The notes below the pieces were generated by a model. It ran no database searches, was not told the origin of the DNA, and saw only the letters and a program-made list of their open reading frames with translations. Shown here piece by piece: positions 1-10,888 of a DNA stretch of 64,000 nucleotides (within the stretch, counting starts at the first letter, position 1; every line of letters begins with the position of its first letter). The DNA comes from Rhodoferax sp. GW822-FHT02A01. GTDB lineage: Bacteria > Pseudomonadota > Gammaproteobacteria > Burkholderiales > Burkholderiaceae_C. A program made the translations under genes and the position numbers. The DNA lies in NCBI RefSeq assembly GCF_038784515.1, contig NZ_CP152376.1, positions 1,798,001-1,862,000 of the forward strand, written 5' to 3'.

Positions 1-320
1 TGGCCCAACCCTATCCGATTCCCCACGACGGTCCGGTTGGAAAAATGCTGGAGGCACTGGGTCGCCATCCCTGGCGTCCTGCCCACTTGCATTTCATGCT
101 GGTTGCACCAGGCTTTGAGAGGCTGATCACTCATGTATTCCGCGACGAAGACAAGTATCTCGACTCCGACGCTGTCTTTGGTGTTCGCTCCACACTAATT
201 TCGGACTGGGTGCGGCATGAGGCCGGTACGGCACCCGATGGCACTCGAATGGACCGCCCGTTCTACACACTTCACTACGACTTTGTGCTCAACCCCGTTC
301 AGGCCAAGGTACAACGATGA
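1..320 (+). CDS. Intradiol ring-cleavage dioxygenase, C-terminal part (partial)
   Basis: The gene enters from the left edge; the reading frame starts at base 3 and 105 residues are visible. Non-haem Fe(III) enzymes of this family open catechol or hydroxyquinol between the two hydroxyls to give muconate-type products. The sequence shows the family core YPIPHDGPVG with its iron-ligand tyrosine, then HPWRPAHLHF with the conserved arginine and the two iron-ligand histidines, then a YLDSDAVFGVRS block. The stop overlaps the start of the CoA-transferase subunit A gene (ATGA), so the genes are co-transcribed in an aromatic-degradation operon. I cannot separate catechol 1,2-dioxygenase from hydroxyquinol 1,2-dioxygenase without the N-terminus. 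Confidence 0.88.
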   Translation, partial: AQPYPIPHDGPVGKMLEALGRHPWRPAHLHFMLVAPGFERLITHVFRDEDKYLDSDAVFGVRSTLISDWVRHEAGTAPDGTRMDRPFYTLHYDFVLNPVQAKVQR

Positions 321-1033
321 TCAATAAAATTGCCGCCTCGGTTGCCGAAGCCTTGTCGGGCATACAAGACGGCGCTACGGTACTCATCGGCGGTTTCGGC
401 ACCGCCGGCATTCCCAACGAACTCATCGATGGCCTGATCGCCCAGGGTGCACGTGACCTCACCGTGGTCAACAACAACGCCGGCAATGGCGAAGTTGGCC
501 TGGCCGCTTTGCTCAAGACTGGCCGCGTGCGCAAGATCATCTGCAGCTTTCCTCGCCAAGCTGACAGCCAGATCTTTGATGGCCTGTACCGTAGTGGCCA
601 GCTAGAGCTAGAGCTGGTGCCGCAGGGCAATCTGGCCGAGCGTCTGCGTGCGGCCGGTGCCGGTGTAGGGGCCTTCTTCACTCCAACCGGATTCGGTACC
701 GAACTGGCCAAGAACACTGACGGCAGCGCCAAGGAGACCCGTGTCATCAGCGGCAAACCCTACGTGCTGGAGTACCCCATCTATGGCGATGTGGCCCTGA
801 TCAAGGCTGAAAGCGGTGATCGGTGGGGCAACCTGGTGTACCGCAAGGCGGCGCGCAACTTTGGCCCCGTCATGGCCACGGCAGCCAAACGGACCATTGC
901 CACAGTTCACAGCATTGTGGAGCTGGGCACGCTTGATCCGGAGGCCATTGTCACGCCCGGCATCCACGTCTCCCGCATCGTCAAGATCGACCATGTTGCC
1001 ACCCAGGCTGGTGGCTTTAAGCAAGCCGCCTGA
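317..1033 (+). CDS. pcaI: 3-oxoadipate CoA-transferase subunit A
   Basis: Alpha subunit (238 aa) of the heterodimeric family I CoA-transferase that moves CoA from succinyl-CoA to 3-oxoadipate, the penultimate step of the beta-ketoadipate pathway. The N-terminus carries the glycine-rich GGFGTAGIPNELI block typical of subunit A, and the length is normal. It overlaps the upstream dioxygenase by 4 nt and is followed after 12 nt by subunit B. The same subunit pair is sometimes named catI or scoA; the ring-cleavage gene in front favours the 3-oxoadipate assignment. Confidence 0.9.
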   Translation: MINKIAASVAEALSGIQDGATVLIGGFGTAGIPNELIDGLIAQGARDLTVVNNNAGNGEVGLAALLKTGRVRKIICSFPRQADSQIFDGLYRSGQLELELVPQGNLAERLRAAGAGVGAFFTPTGFGTELAKNTDGSAKETRVISGKPYVLEYPIYGDVALIKAESGDRWGNLVYRKAARNFGPVMATAAKRTIATVHSIVELGTLDPEAIVTPGIHVSRIVKIDHVATQAGGFKQAA

Positions 1034-1045
1034 GAAAAGTACATC

Positions 1046-1690
1046 ATGAGCAACTACCAAAAACGCAGTAAGGATCAGCTGGCCCAGCGTGTGGCGCAAG
1101 ACATTCACGATGGCGCCTATGTGAACCTGGGCATAGGCCAGCCCACCCTGGTGGCCAACCACATCCCGGCCCACATGGAAGTGGTGCTGCACAGCGAAAA
1201 CGGCATCTTGGGCATGGGGCCCGCGCCGGCCTCTGGTTCAGAGGACTATGACCTGATCAATGCCGGCAAGCAGCCCGTCACCCTCTTGGACGGTGGTGCT
1301 TTCTTTCACCATGCGGACAGCTTTGCCATGATGCGCGGCGGCCATCTGGACATTTGCGTGCTGGGGGCCTTTCAAGTTTCAGCCACTGGTGACCTGGCCA
1401 ACTGGAGCACCGGTGAAGCCGGCTCCATCCCGGCCGTGGGCGGCGCGATGGATTTGGCAATTGGTGCCAAGCAGACCTGGGTCATGATGGACCTGCTGAC
1501 CAAAAAGGGGGAAAGCAAGGTGGTGCAGAACTGCAGCTACCCTTTGACCGGCATTGCGTGCGTCAAGCGCATTTACTCTGACCTGGCCACATTGGCCTGC
1601 ACTCCTACGGGTCTGCAACTCATAGACATGGTTGAAGGCCTGGAGCACGCCGAACTTGAGCGTCTTGTGGGTCTGCCCGTTCAGATCTAA
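1046..1690 (+). CDS. pcaJ: 3-oxoadipate CoA-transferase subunit B
   Basis: Beta subunit (214 aa) of the 3-oxoadipate:succinyl-CoA transferase. It contains the catalytic SENG motif of family I CoA-transferases at about residues 50-53 (Glu51 would form the thioester intermediate), followed by GILGMGP. It sits between subunit A and the broken thiolase gene, the usual order pcaI-pcaJ-pcaF. The subunit itself looks intact. Confidence 0.92.
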   Translation: MSNYQKRSKDQLAQRVAQDIHDGAYVNLGIGQPTLVANHIPAHMEVVLHSENGILGMGPAPASGSEDYDLINAGKQPVTLLDGGAFFHHADSFAMMRGGHLDICVLGAFQVSATGDLANWSTGEAGSIPAVGGAMDLAIGAKQTWVMMDLLTKKGESKVVQNCSYPLTGIACVKRIYSDLATLACTPTGLQLIDMVEGLEHAELERLVGLPVQI

Positions 1691-1704
1691 ACAATGAATC
1701 TCAC

Positions 1705-1962
1705 ATGAAACAAGCATTTATCTGCGATGCCATTCGCACCCCTTTTGGACGCTACGGTGGAGCGCTAAGCAGTGTGCGCGCTGACGACCTTGGAGCTGTT
1801 CCCTTGCGAGCACTGATGCTGCGCAACCGTCAGGTCGATTGGCAAGCCGTCACCGACGTGATCTACGGTTGCGCCAACCAGGCTGGCGAAGACAACCGCA
1901 ACGTAGCCCGTATGAGCACCCTACTGGCCGGCCTACCCCTTGAGGTCCCTGGCTCCACTGTC
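1705..1962 (+). pseudogene. pcaF: 3-oxoadipyl-CoA thiolase, 5' fragment fused to istA
   Basis: The first 86 codons encode the N-terminus of a beta-ketoadipyl-CoA thiolase (starting MKQAFICDAIRTPFGRYGG, ending LPLEVPGSTV). An intact thiolase is about 400 aa and would continue with an NRLCGSG-type block holding the active-site cysteine. Here the frame instead runs straight into IS21 transposase sequence at about base 1963. The catalytic Cys and the rest of the enzyme are missing, so the product cannot be a thiolase. The start lies 14 nt after pcaJ in the expected operon position. The junction carries a short similarity (AGCCGC in the istA side against an expected AACCGC), which may have helped the recombination. 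Confidence 0.88.
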
Positions 1963-3000
1963 AGCCGCGCGTTCGTGCTGGTGGCGTACTTCACACAGTC
2001 GCACGAGATGCTGTTTGACGCTCACACCAAGGCCTTTGAAGTGTTTGGCGGTGTACCCAAGCGTGGCATCTACGACAACATGCGCACGGCAGTCGACAAG
2101 GTCGGCAAAGGCAAGGAGCGCAGCGTGAACGCCAGGTTCGAGTCGATGACGGGGCATTACCTGTTCGAAGCCGAGTTCTGCAATCGCGCTGCGGGCTGGG
2201 AGAAGGGACGTGTAGAGAAGAATGTGCAGGACCGGCGCCGCCACATCTGGCGCGAGGCGGCTGAGAAGCGTTGGGGTAGTCTTGCTGAGCTCAATGCGTG
2301 GTTGCTGCAGGCCTGCCAGGACAGTTGGGCCGAACTGAGCCACCCGGATTGGCCGGAACTCACAGTGGCTGATGTCATGCAGGATGAGCGCACCCGTTTG
2401 ATGGCCTTGCCCAAGGCATTTGATGGCTATGTGGAGCAGCCTTTGCGCGTTACCTCCACGGCGCTGATTCACTTCCAGCGCAACCGCTACAGCGTGCCTT
2501 GCGAATGGGTGAACACGGTCGTGAGTTTGCGCGCCTATCCAGAATTCCTGCGCGTGGTGGACGCCCACGGGGAAGTGGTCGATCTGGTTCGCAGCTTCGA
2601 GCGTGACAGGACCTTTTATGACTGGCGTCACTACATTGGTTTGATAGAGCGCAAGCCTGGAGCCTTGCGCAACGGTGCTCCCTTCAAGACCATGCCCGAG
2701 TCACTGCAGGAGTTGCAGCGGCAGTTGCTCAAGAACTCCGGCGGAGACCGTGTGATGGCACAGGTCCTCAGTGCAATTCCACTACATGGCCTGGACACCG
2801 TTCTGATGGCTGTAGAGATAGCCCTGGAGGGCGGTCGCGTGAGTGCCCAGCATGTATTGAACACGCTGAGTCGACTCAAAGACGGTTCTCGCCCTCTAAC
2901 GGAGATGCAAGTGGACACGCCGCTGACCCTGCAGACGCCGCCGCTGGCCAATGTCATGCGCTACGACAGTCTGCGCAATCAGGAGGCCCGCCATGTCTAA
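1963..3000 (+). pseudogene. istA: IS21-family transposase IstA, N-terminally truncated
   Basis: About 345 codons read in frame with the pcaF fragment. They show the middle and C-terminal parts of IstA: the SRAFVLVAYFTQSHEMLF segment, the GGVPKRGIYDNM block with the second catalytic aspartate, and GWEKGRVEKNVQ with the catalytic glutamate, followed by the usual C-terminal region. IstA proteins are normally about 500 aa. The N-terminal helix-turn-helix and the first DDE aspartate are lost, so this copy should be inactive. The stop overlaps the istB start by 8 nt, the normal IS21 arrangement. Confidence 0.9.
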
Positions 3001-3535
3001 TGACATCGTTGCTGCATTGAAGGCCCTGAGCTTGCACGGCATGGCCAGTGCGTGGCCAGAGGTGTTGGGCACCGCACGCCTGAAGACGCTGGACCATGAA
3101 ACGGTGCTGCACCAGTTGCTCAAGGCAGAGTCAGCACAACGTGAGGTGCGCTCCATGGCCTATCAAATGCGTGTGGCGCGCTTCCAATCACATCGGGATC
3201 TAGCTGGGTTCGACTTCACCCAAGCCAACGTGGATGAGGCCCTCGTGCGTGACCTGCACCAGATGAAGTTCCTGGAATCAGCGCACAACGTCGTTCTCAT
3301 TGGTGGTCCCGGCACAGGCAAAACACATCTGGCAACCAGTCTCGGAGTTGCAGCGATTCGCAGCCATGGCAAACGAGTGCGGTTCTTCTCCACAGTCGAG
3401 TTGGTCAACGCTCTGGAGCAGGAGAAAGTGCAAGGCAAGTCAGGACAACTGGCCTACCGCCTGATGTATGTCGACATGGTGATCCTGGACGAAATGGGTT
3501 ATCTTCGCAACGCGGCAAATCCGTTGACGAGGTAA
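2993..3535 (+). pseudogene. istB: IS21-family helper ATPase IstB, C-terminally truncated
   Basis: IstB is the AAA+ ATPase that assists IstA in target selection. The frame shows Walker A GGPGTGKT at residues 104-111 and Walker B VILDE at 163-167, then MGYL. After about base 3505 the similarity stops (intact IstB continues with a PFSQAGG-type sensor segment) and the frame ends within a few foreign codons at 3535. An intact IstB is about 250 aa, so roughly the last third is missing. The missing part is replaced by an unrelated HEPN-like fragment, so a second deletion or recombination followed the insertion. Confidence 0.9.
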
Positions 3536-3819
3536 TCAAAGCCTCCGTGGATGCCAGCCTTGAGCGCTCGAACTACAACAACTCCGGTGAAGTTTGCTCG
3601 CTACTTCAATCGATCGGTCTCAATACTGCATCAGTTCAACTATTCCTGCCAGCGTTGGAGGATGCGATGAAACGCCGGCATCAAATAGTCCATCGAGCAG
3701 ATGCAAATCCAAATGACGGCCAGGGTAACCATCAAGTCGCGTCCATTAGTCCAGCCAAAGTCAATGAGTGGATAGCAAACACAGAGAACTTCGTTCTTGC
3801 CATACTTGCGCAAGTGTGA
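3508..3819 (+). pseudogene. HEPN-like domain protein, C-terminal fragment
   Basis: The reading frame is open from the istB junction and gives about 100 residues (from GKSVDEVIKASVD to AILAQV). It carries RRHQIVHRAD, which fits the R-x4-H signature of HEPN domains, many of which are toxin or defence RNases. It has no start of its own near a ribosome site; the first possible start is a GTG at 3547, inside the domain. I read it as the tail of a HEPN protein left after rearrangement with the insertion sequence. The HEPN family is inferred from the short motif and the helical pattern only. Confidence 0.55.
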
Positions 3820-4443
3820 GGTCCTGTCTACCCATTCCGTTGTGAGAAGTTATTTTCTTGGCACTGAGCGACGGATATGTGAAAGCAATCCGACGGTCAG
3901 AATTCCGAGGGGACCGGCAGAAGTCGCTGCGATCCGACCGCCTGTCACCGTGAAATGCAACTCTTTCCGAATGACCGCATTCTGGCGATGAAACTGTTCG
4001 CCTGGACTTCCGCTTTGGGTCGATCGCCGGCACCGGTAAATGACCGCTGATGGGCATTCGACCCAGTGCTCGCACCGCAAGTGAGTCGACGCGTGATCAC
4101 CGACTGCGGCCAGCCTTGACCGGAATTTCCGGGACATGGTACCGGTATGTCCAAAAGAGACAGTCGAGTCCTATTTTGGTTCGCATGTGACCATCGCCGA
4201 CAACCATCCCGCGCCGCAAAACAGGGATTTATAGGTTCCCTAAACAAGAACCATTCAAGCGCAGCAACCGGTCACATGTCCGTTTTAGAGCAAAACTCCC
4301 AATCTACATTGCCTTAGCCGAAATGCTCATTTTTTAAGCAGAAAAGGGCGTTTTGAAGGTTGGTCGCAAGAATTCTGTCCAATTTGTCGCAGAACTTTGT
4401 CGCGAGTCGCAATTACTTTGTCGCCCTACGGACCCCAACAGTC
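3820..4443. other. Gene-free rearrangement scar between HEPN fragment and gyrB
   Basis: About 620 bases with no convincing gene on either strand; the short frames here show no recognisable domain or ribosome site. It holds an inverted pair (TGGGTCGA near 4015 and TCGACCCA near 4057), two copies of AATGACCGC (near 3971 and 4036), and TTTGTCGC repeats close to gyrB. The composition is less GC-rich than the flanks between about 4240 and 4440. Together with the istA, istB and HEPN fragments this looks like decayed mobile-element DNA. Confidence 0.6.
4360..4424. repeat. TTTGTCGC repeat cluster, possible IS21 terminal end
   Basis: The octamer TTTGTCGC occurs three times (4383-4390, 4396-4403, 4417-4424), with a near copy TTGGTCGC at 4360-4367 and a bare GTCGC at 4406-4410. 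IS21-family elements carry several short direct repeats at their ends as transposase sites, so this may be the surviving right end of the broken istAB element. It lies only 20 bases from the gyrB stop. The link to istAB is inferred; no matching left end is present in the window. Confidence 0.4.
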
Positions 4444-7047
<2,604 letters not shown>

Positions 7048-7084
7048 TTACTTCTCTTACAAAATCTCAAACTCTTGAATGACC

Positions 7085-7107
7085 AAACCCCCGCGGGGCG
7101 GGGGTTT
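7085..7107 (-). terminator. Hairpin between dnaN and gyrB
   Basis: A perfect 10-bp stem (AAACCCCCGC paired with GCGGGGGTTT) with a 3-base loop lies just after the dnaN stop and before the gyrB start. The T tract is only three bases, so it may be a weak terminator or an attenuator that lowers read-through into gyrB. The stem is symmetrical and would also form on the plus strand. Confidence 0.6.
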
Positions 7108-7136
7108 GCGTCAAAGGGCGCCTGTGGCTTGCGGCC

Positions 7137-8243
7137 TTAAATCCGCATGGGCATGACCACGTACTTGAAGGTGGCGTTGTCAGGGATGGTGAACAGCGCG
7201 GAGCTGTTGCCGTCGGACAGTTCGATGGACACCATGTCCTGGCTCATGTTGGTGAGCGCGTCGATCAGGTAGGTCACGTTGAAGCCGATTTCAATGCTGT
7301 CACCGCCGTAGTCGATGTCCAGTTCGTCCACGGCTTCTTCCTGCTCGGCATTGTTGGATGCCACACGCAGCGAGCCCGGATCAATGTTCAGGCGCACACC
7401 CTTGAACTTGTCACTGGTCAGGATGGCCGTGCGCTGCAGCGTGGCCAGCAGCGCGGTGCGACCCAGTGTGATCTGGTTCTTGTGGTTCTTGGGGATAACG
7501 CGGTTGTAGTCGGGGAACTTGCCTTCGACCAGCTTGGTCACGAACTCCATGCCGTCGAAGGTGAACTTGGCCTGGTTGTTGGCGAATTGCATTTCAATGG
7601 CACCATCCGCATCGCTCAGGAGGCGCTGCAGTTCGATCACGGTCTTGCGCGGCAGAATCACCTCCTGCTTGGGCACTTCCACATCCAACGTGGCAGAGGC
7701 AAACGCCAGGCGGTGACCGTCGGTGGCCACCAGGCTGAGCTGCTTGCCTTCGGCGACAAACAGGATGCCGTTGAGGTAATAGCGGATGTCGTGCACCGCC
7801 ATGGCAAACGCCACTTGGCCCAGCAGGTCCTTCAGGGTCTTTTGCGGCACGCTGAACGCGGGGCCGAAGTTGGCGGATTCCTGTACCAACGGGAAGTCCT
7901 CCGCCGGCATGGTCTGCAGAGTGAACTTGCTCTTGCCACCCTTGAGGATGATCTTGCTCTGGCTGGATTCCAGCGACACGGTCTGGTCCGAAGGCATGGT
8001 GCGCAGGATGTCGATCAGCTTGCGTGCGCCAATGGTGGTGGTGAAGTTGCCGGTGTCGCCACCCAGTTCGGCCGTGGTGCGGATCTGGATTTCCAGGTCG
8101 CTGGTGGTGAGCTGGATCGAGGTGCCAGACTTGCGCAGCAGTACGTTGGCAAGAATCGGCAAGGTATGGCGCCGCTCAACGATGCCCGCAACCGATTGCA
8201 GAACCGAGAGCACTTTGTCTTGCGTTGCCTTCAATACGATCAT
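7137..8243 (-). CDS. dnaN: DNA polymerase III beta subunit (sliding clamp)
   Basis: Ring-shaped processivity clamp (368 aa, normal length) that tethers DNA polymerase III and many repair proteins to DNA. The sequence begins MIVLKATQDKVLSVLQSVAGIVERRHTLPILANVLL and ends with the typical VVMPMRI tail. It lies about 120 bases downstream of dnaA, in the standard dnaA-dnaN-gyrB order. Confidence 0.98.
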   Translation of the reverse strand: MIVLKATQDKVLSVLQSVAGIVERRHTLPILANVLLRKSGTSIQLTTSDLEIQIRTTAELGGDTGNFTTTIGARKLIDILRTMPSDQTVSLESSQSKIILKGGKSKFTLQTMPAEDFPLVQESANFGPAFSVPQKTLKDLLGQVAFAMAVHDIRYYLNGILFVAEGKQLSLVATDGHRLAFASATLDVEVPKQEVILPRKTVIELQRLLSDADGAIEMQFANNQAKFTFDGMEFVTKLVEGKFPDYNRVIPKNHKNQITLGRTALLATLQRTAILTSDKFKGVRLNIDPGSLRVASNNAEQEEAVDELDIDYGGDSIEIGFNVTYLIDALTNMSQDMVSIELSDGNSSALFTIPDNATFKYVVMPMRI

Positions 8244-8366
8244 TTCAACCTCTTTCAGAGTCTCAGACTTTGCTACTGCCAGTCAAACTGGCTGCTATTT
8301 GGTAAATCCCGCCATTTTCGCTGTTTTATGCAGCATTTCACCGGCACGGAAGCTTGTTTTTAGCAA

Positions 8367-9779
8367 TCAACCCTTGAGCGTTTGCTCCAGCACGTGCAAT
8401 TGCTGATTCAGCTCGGTCATTTGTTGGCGTTCGCCACCAATTTTGCGCACCGCGTGCAGCACGGTGGTATGGTCCCGTCCACCAAAAAGCTCGCCAATTT
8501 CCGGCAGGCTTTTTTGCGTCAGTTCCTTGGCCAGGTACATGGCAATCTGGCGGGGCCGCGCGATGCTGGCCGGACGCTTCTTGGAATACATGTCCGCGAC
8601 CTTGATCTTGTAGTAGTCGGCCACGGTCTTCTGAATGTTTTCCACCGATATTTGGCGGTTCTGGATCGACAGCAGGTCGCGCAGCGCTTCGCGCGCCAAG
8701 GCGATTGAGATGTCTTTCTGGTTGAACCTGGAATACGCCAGGATTTTGCGCAGGGCGCCTTCGAGCTCGCGCACGTTGGAGCGCACATTCTTGGCAACAA
8801 AAAAGGCCACTTCCTCGGGCATTTCCGATCCTTCGGCACGCGCCTTGTTGATCAGAATGGCTACCCGCATTTCCAGCTCCGGCGGCTCAATGGCCACGGT
8901 CAGGCCGGAGTCAAAGCGCGATACCAGGCGTTCGTGGATGTCCGTCAGCCCCTTGGGATAGGTGTCGCTGGTCATCACGATGTGGGACTTCTTGGCCAGC
9001 AGCGCCTCGAACGCATTGAAGAACTCTTCCTGTGTGCGATCCTTGTTGGCAAAGAACTGCACATCGTCGATCAGCAGCAGGTCGAGCGAGTGGTAACGCT
9101 CCTTGAATTCATCGAAAGTCTTGCGCTGATAGGCCTTAACCACATCTGAAACAAACTGTTCTGCATGGATGTAGAGAACTTTCGCGCCAGGCTTGTCGTC
9201 AAGTAAGCGGTTACCCACTGCATGCATCAAGTGGGTCTTGCCCAGGCCAACGCCGCCATAGATGAACAGCGGGTTGTACAAATGCCCTGGCATGGTGGCC
9301 ACATGCATGGCTGCGGCGCGTGCCATGCGGTTGGCTGTACCCTCCACCAGCGTCTCGAAAGTGAGCATGCTGTTGAGGCGATTCTTGGGGGTCCCGTTGG
9401 ATCGCTCTTCGCCAATCTCGGTGACTTCCTCCAATGCGATGGCTTCCGTACTGGCAACGGCAGTTTGAGTCCTGGCAACGGTTTCCCGAGGAGTAATGGC
9501 TAACTCAACTTGAACTGGCTGGCCGTAAAGCTTTTCCAGCATGTTGGAAATACGGCTGCTGTATTGCGCCCTGATCCAGTCCAGTTTGAAGCGGTTGGCC
9601 ACATAGATGGTGACCTTGGAGAAGTCCTCCTGCACCTGGGCCTGAAGGGGTTTGATCCAGGTGTTGAACTGCTGTTCGGGCAACTCCTGGGCGAGCTGGT
9701 CAATGCAGCTTTGCCACAGGCTCTGGCCGATGTCGCGGGCAGCCGAAGGCTGGCTGCCAGAGCTTAGTCCCGTGCTCAT
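8367..9779 (-). CDS. dnaA: Chromosomal replication initiator DnaA
   Basis: Replication initiator (470 aa) that binds 9-bp DnaA boxes and melts the origin. Domain I is at the N-terminus ([25 protein letters not shown]) and is followed by a variable linker. The AAA+ domain has Walker [11 protein letters not shown] and Walker [11 protein letters not shown]. The C-terminal DNA-binding domain carries the signature [15 protein letters not shown]. The gene reads away from rpmH. Its upstream region contains DnaA boxes that probably serve autoregulation. Confidence 0.98.
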   Translation of the reverse strand: MSTGLSSGSQPSAARDIGQSLWQSCIDQLAQELPEQQFNTWIKPLQAQVQEDFSKVTIYVANRFKLDWIRAQYSSRISNMLEKLYGQPVQVELAITPRETVARTQTAVASTEAIALEEVTEIGEERSNGTPKNRLNSMLTFETLVEGTANRMARAAAMHVATMPGHLYNPLFIYGGVGLGKTHLMHAVGNRLLDDKPGAKVLYIHAEQFVSDVVKAYQRKTFDEFKERYHSLDLLLIDDVQFFANKDRTQEEFFNAFEALLAKKSHIVMTSDTYPKGLTDIHERLVSRFDSGLTVAIEPPELEMRVAILINKARAEGSEMPEEVAFFVAKNVRSNVRELEGALRKILAYSRFNQKDISIALAREALRDLLSIQNRQISVENIQKTVADYYKIKVADMYSKKRPASIARPRQIAMYLAKELTQKSLPEIGELFGGRDHTTVLHAVRKIGGERQQMTELNQQLHVLEQTLKG

Positions 9780-9795
9780 TCTTGTTCTAGGTTTC

Positions 9796-9853
9796 TGTGG
9801 ATAGTTCTACTTATTTAGGAGTCGCATTGTAATTTATCAAAGCGTTATCCACA
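9796..9853. promoter_or_regulatory. dnaA promoter with flanking DnaA boxes; candidate oriC region
   Basis: A perfect DnaA box TTATCCACA lies at 9845-9853 and a one-mismatch box in the opposite orientation (TGTGGATAG on the plus strand) at 9796-9804. Between them, on the minus strand, is a possible dnaA promoter: -35 TTGATA (complement of 9835-9840), a 17-base spacer and a weak -10 TAAATA (complement of 9812-9817). The short AT-rich stretch around 9825-9842 could unwind. This is the normal site for oriC or dnaA autoregulation in this family, but only two good boxes are visible, fewer than in a typical full origin. Confidence 0.6.
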
Positions 9854-9908
9854 TTCCTGATTTTGATGCCCTTGTTGCCAAGTCAGAACCACAATCCCGT
9901 CCAAGCCC

Positions 9909-9937
9909 TTGCCGCAATTGAGAAAGTTTGCGATAAT
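9909..9937 (+). promoter_or_regulatory. rpmH promoter
   Basis: A sigma70-type promoter reads towards rpmH: -35 TTGCCG at 9909-9914, a 17-base spacer, and -10 GATAAT at 9932-9937. Transcription would start near 9944, about 40 bases before the rpmH start, and would cover the rpmH-rnpA-yidD-yidC operon. Confidence 0.65.
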
Positions 9938-9983
9938 CTTCGGTTTCCCTGATCGTTGTCGGGGTCCAGAGTAGAGATTCCAA

Positions 9984-10118
9984 ATGAAACGCACATACCA
10001 ACCTTCCAAAATCCGCCGCGCCCGTACCCACGGCTTTCTGGTTCGCATGAAGACTCGCGGTGGCCGTGCCGTGATCAACGCGCGTCGTGCCAAGGGCCGC
10101 AAGCGCCTGGCCGTCTAA
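9984..10118 (+). CDS. rpmH: 50S ribosomal protein L34
   Basis: A 44-residue, very basic ribosomal protein that starts [18 protein letters not shown] and ends AKGRKRLAV, the full family length. It is the first gene of the conserved rpmH-rnpA-yidD-yidC-mnmE cluster that faces away from dnaA. Confidence 0.98.
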   Translation: MKRTYQPSKIRRARTHGFLVRMKTRGGRAVINARRAKGRKRLAV

Positions 10119-10201
10119 GCCAACCCACTGGCAATTCTGATCGGCCAATTCTTGGGGCACTTGCTTTGTCTCAAGGGGTTTCAGTTTCGGTGTGCTCCAA
10201 C

Positions 10202-10618
10202 GTGCAACGATTGAAAACACGGCCCCAGTTTCAGGCAGTCCTGGCGGGCAAGACCCTCGCCCGCACTGCCCATTTTGCTTTGCACAGTGCAGGCCTGGTG
10301 GCGGCCCCGTCAACGGAGCAAGGGCAGTTGCCGCTCTTTCCGCAGAAGTGCGTCTGGTTGGGAGCCATGGTCCCCAAACGCTGGGCCAAGCGCGCAGTCA
10401 CACGAAACACCATCAAACGGCAAATCTATAGCGTGAGCGCGCAATTCGAGCCGCAGTTGAGCGTCGCCGCCCACGTCGTACGCTTGCGCGCCGGCTTTGA
10501 CCGTGCCCAGTTTGTCAGTGCCACATCGGATGCGCTCAAGGCGGCTGTTCGCACAGAATTGCTGAGTCTGTTCGAGAGGGCCTGCACAGTGCCCTCCACC
10601 CATTTAACCAGAGGCTGA
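10202..10618 (+). CDS. rnpA: Ribonuclease P protein component
   Basis: Basic protein subunit of RNase P, which matures tRNA 5' ends. The frame reads VQRLKTRPQFQAVLAG and later carries the signature segment around AKRAVTRNTIKRQIY. I chose the GTG at 10202 because homologues begin with a QRLKTRPQF-like segment (138 aa). A GTG at 10190 is 11 bases from an AAGGGG ribosome site and is a real alternative. It lies between rpmH and yidD as usual. Confidence 0.9.
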   Translation: MQRLKTRPQFQAVLAGKTLARTAHFALHSAGLVAAPSTEQGQLPLFPQKCVWLGAMVPKRWAKRAVTRNTIKRQIYSVSAQFEPQLSVAAHVVRLRAGFDRAQFVSATSDALKAAVRTELLSLFERACTVPSTHLTRG

Positions 10619-10621
10619 CGC

Positions 10622-10888
10622 GTGCAGTGGTTGCTGATCAGCCTGGTCAAGGCCTACCGTCTGCTGTTGAGCCCTTGGCTGGGTTCTGCCTGCCGTTTCG
10701 AGCCCACATGTTCCGTATACTCCCTGCAGGCGCTTGAGCAGCATGGTGCGATGGCCGGAAGCTATCTCACGGCGGCTCGTCTGGTGCGATGCCATCCCTG
10801 GTGTGCTGGCGGCTCCGACCCGGTACCTACTGAACCCCCCCGGCTTTTTGGCCGTCTGATTTCTCCGTCTGAAAAGAAACCCTCATGA
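10622..10888 (+). CDS. yidD: Membrane protein insertion efficiency factor YidD
   Basis: Small (88 aa) inner-membrane-associated protein that helps YidC-dependent insertion. The conserved core RFEPTCSVYSLQALEQHG and CHPWCAGGSDPVP, with the three family cysteines, is present. The start is a GTG three bases after the rnpA stop, and the 3' end overlaps the yidC start by 4 nt (ATGA), which indicates translational coupling. Confidence 0.93.
   Translation: MQWLLISLVKAYRLLLSPWLGSACRFEPTCSVYSLQALEQHGAMAGSYLTAARLVRCHPWCAGGSDPVPTEPPRLFGRLISPSEKKPS

Noticed and set aside
3945..4247. Minus-strand 100-codon frame in the scar region
   Set aside because: No ribosome site, no domain, Arg/Ser/Pro-rich translation typical of non-coding GC-rich DNA.
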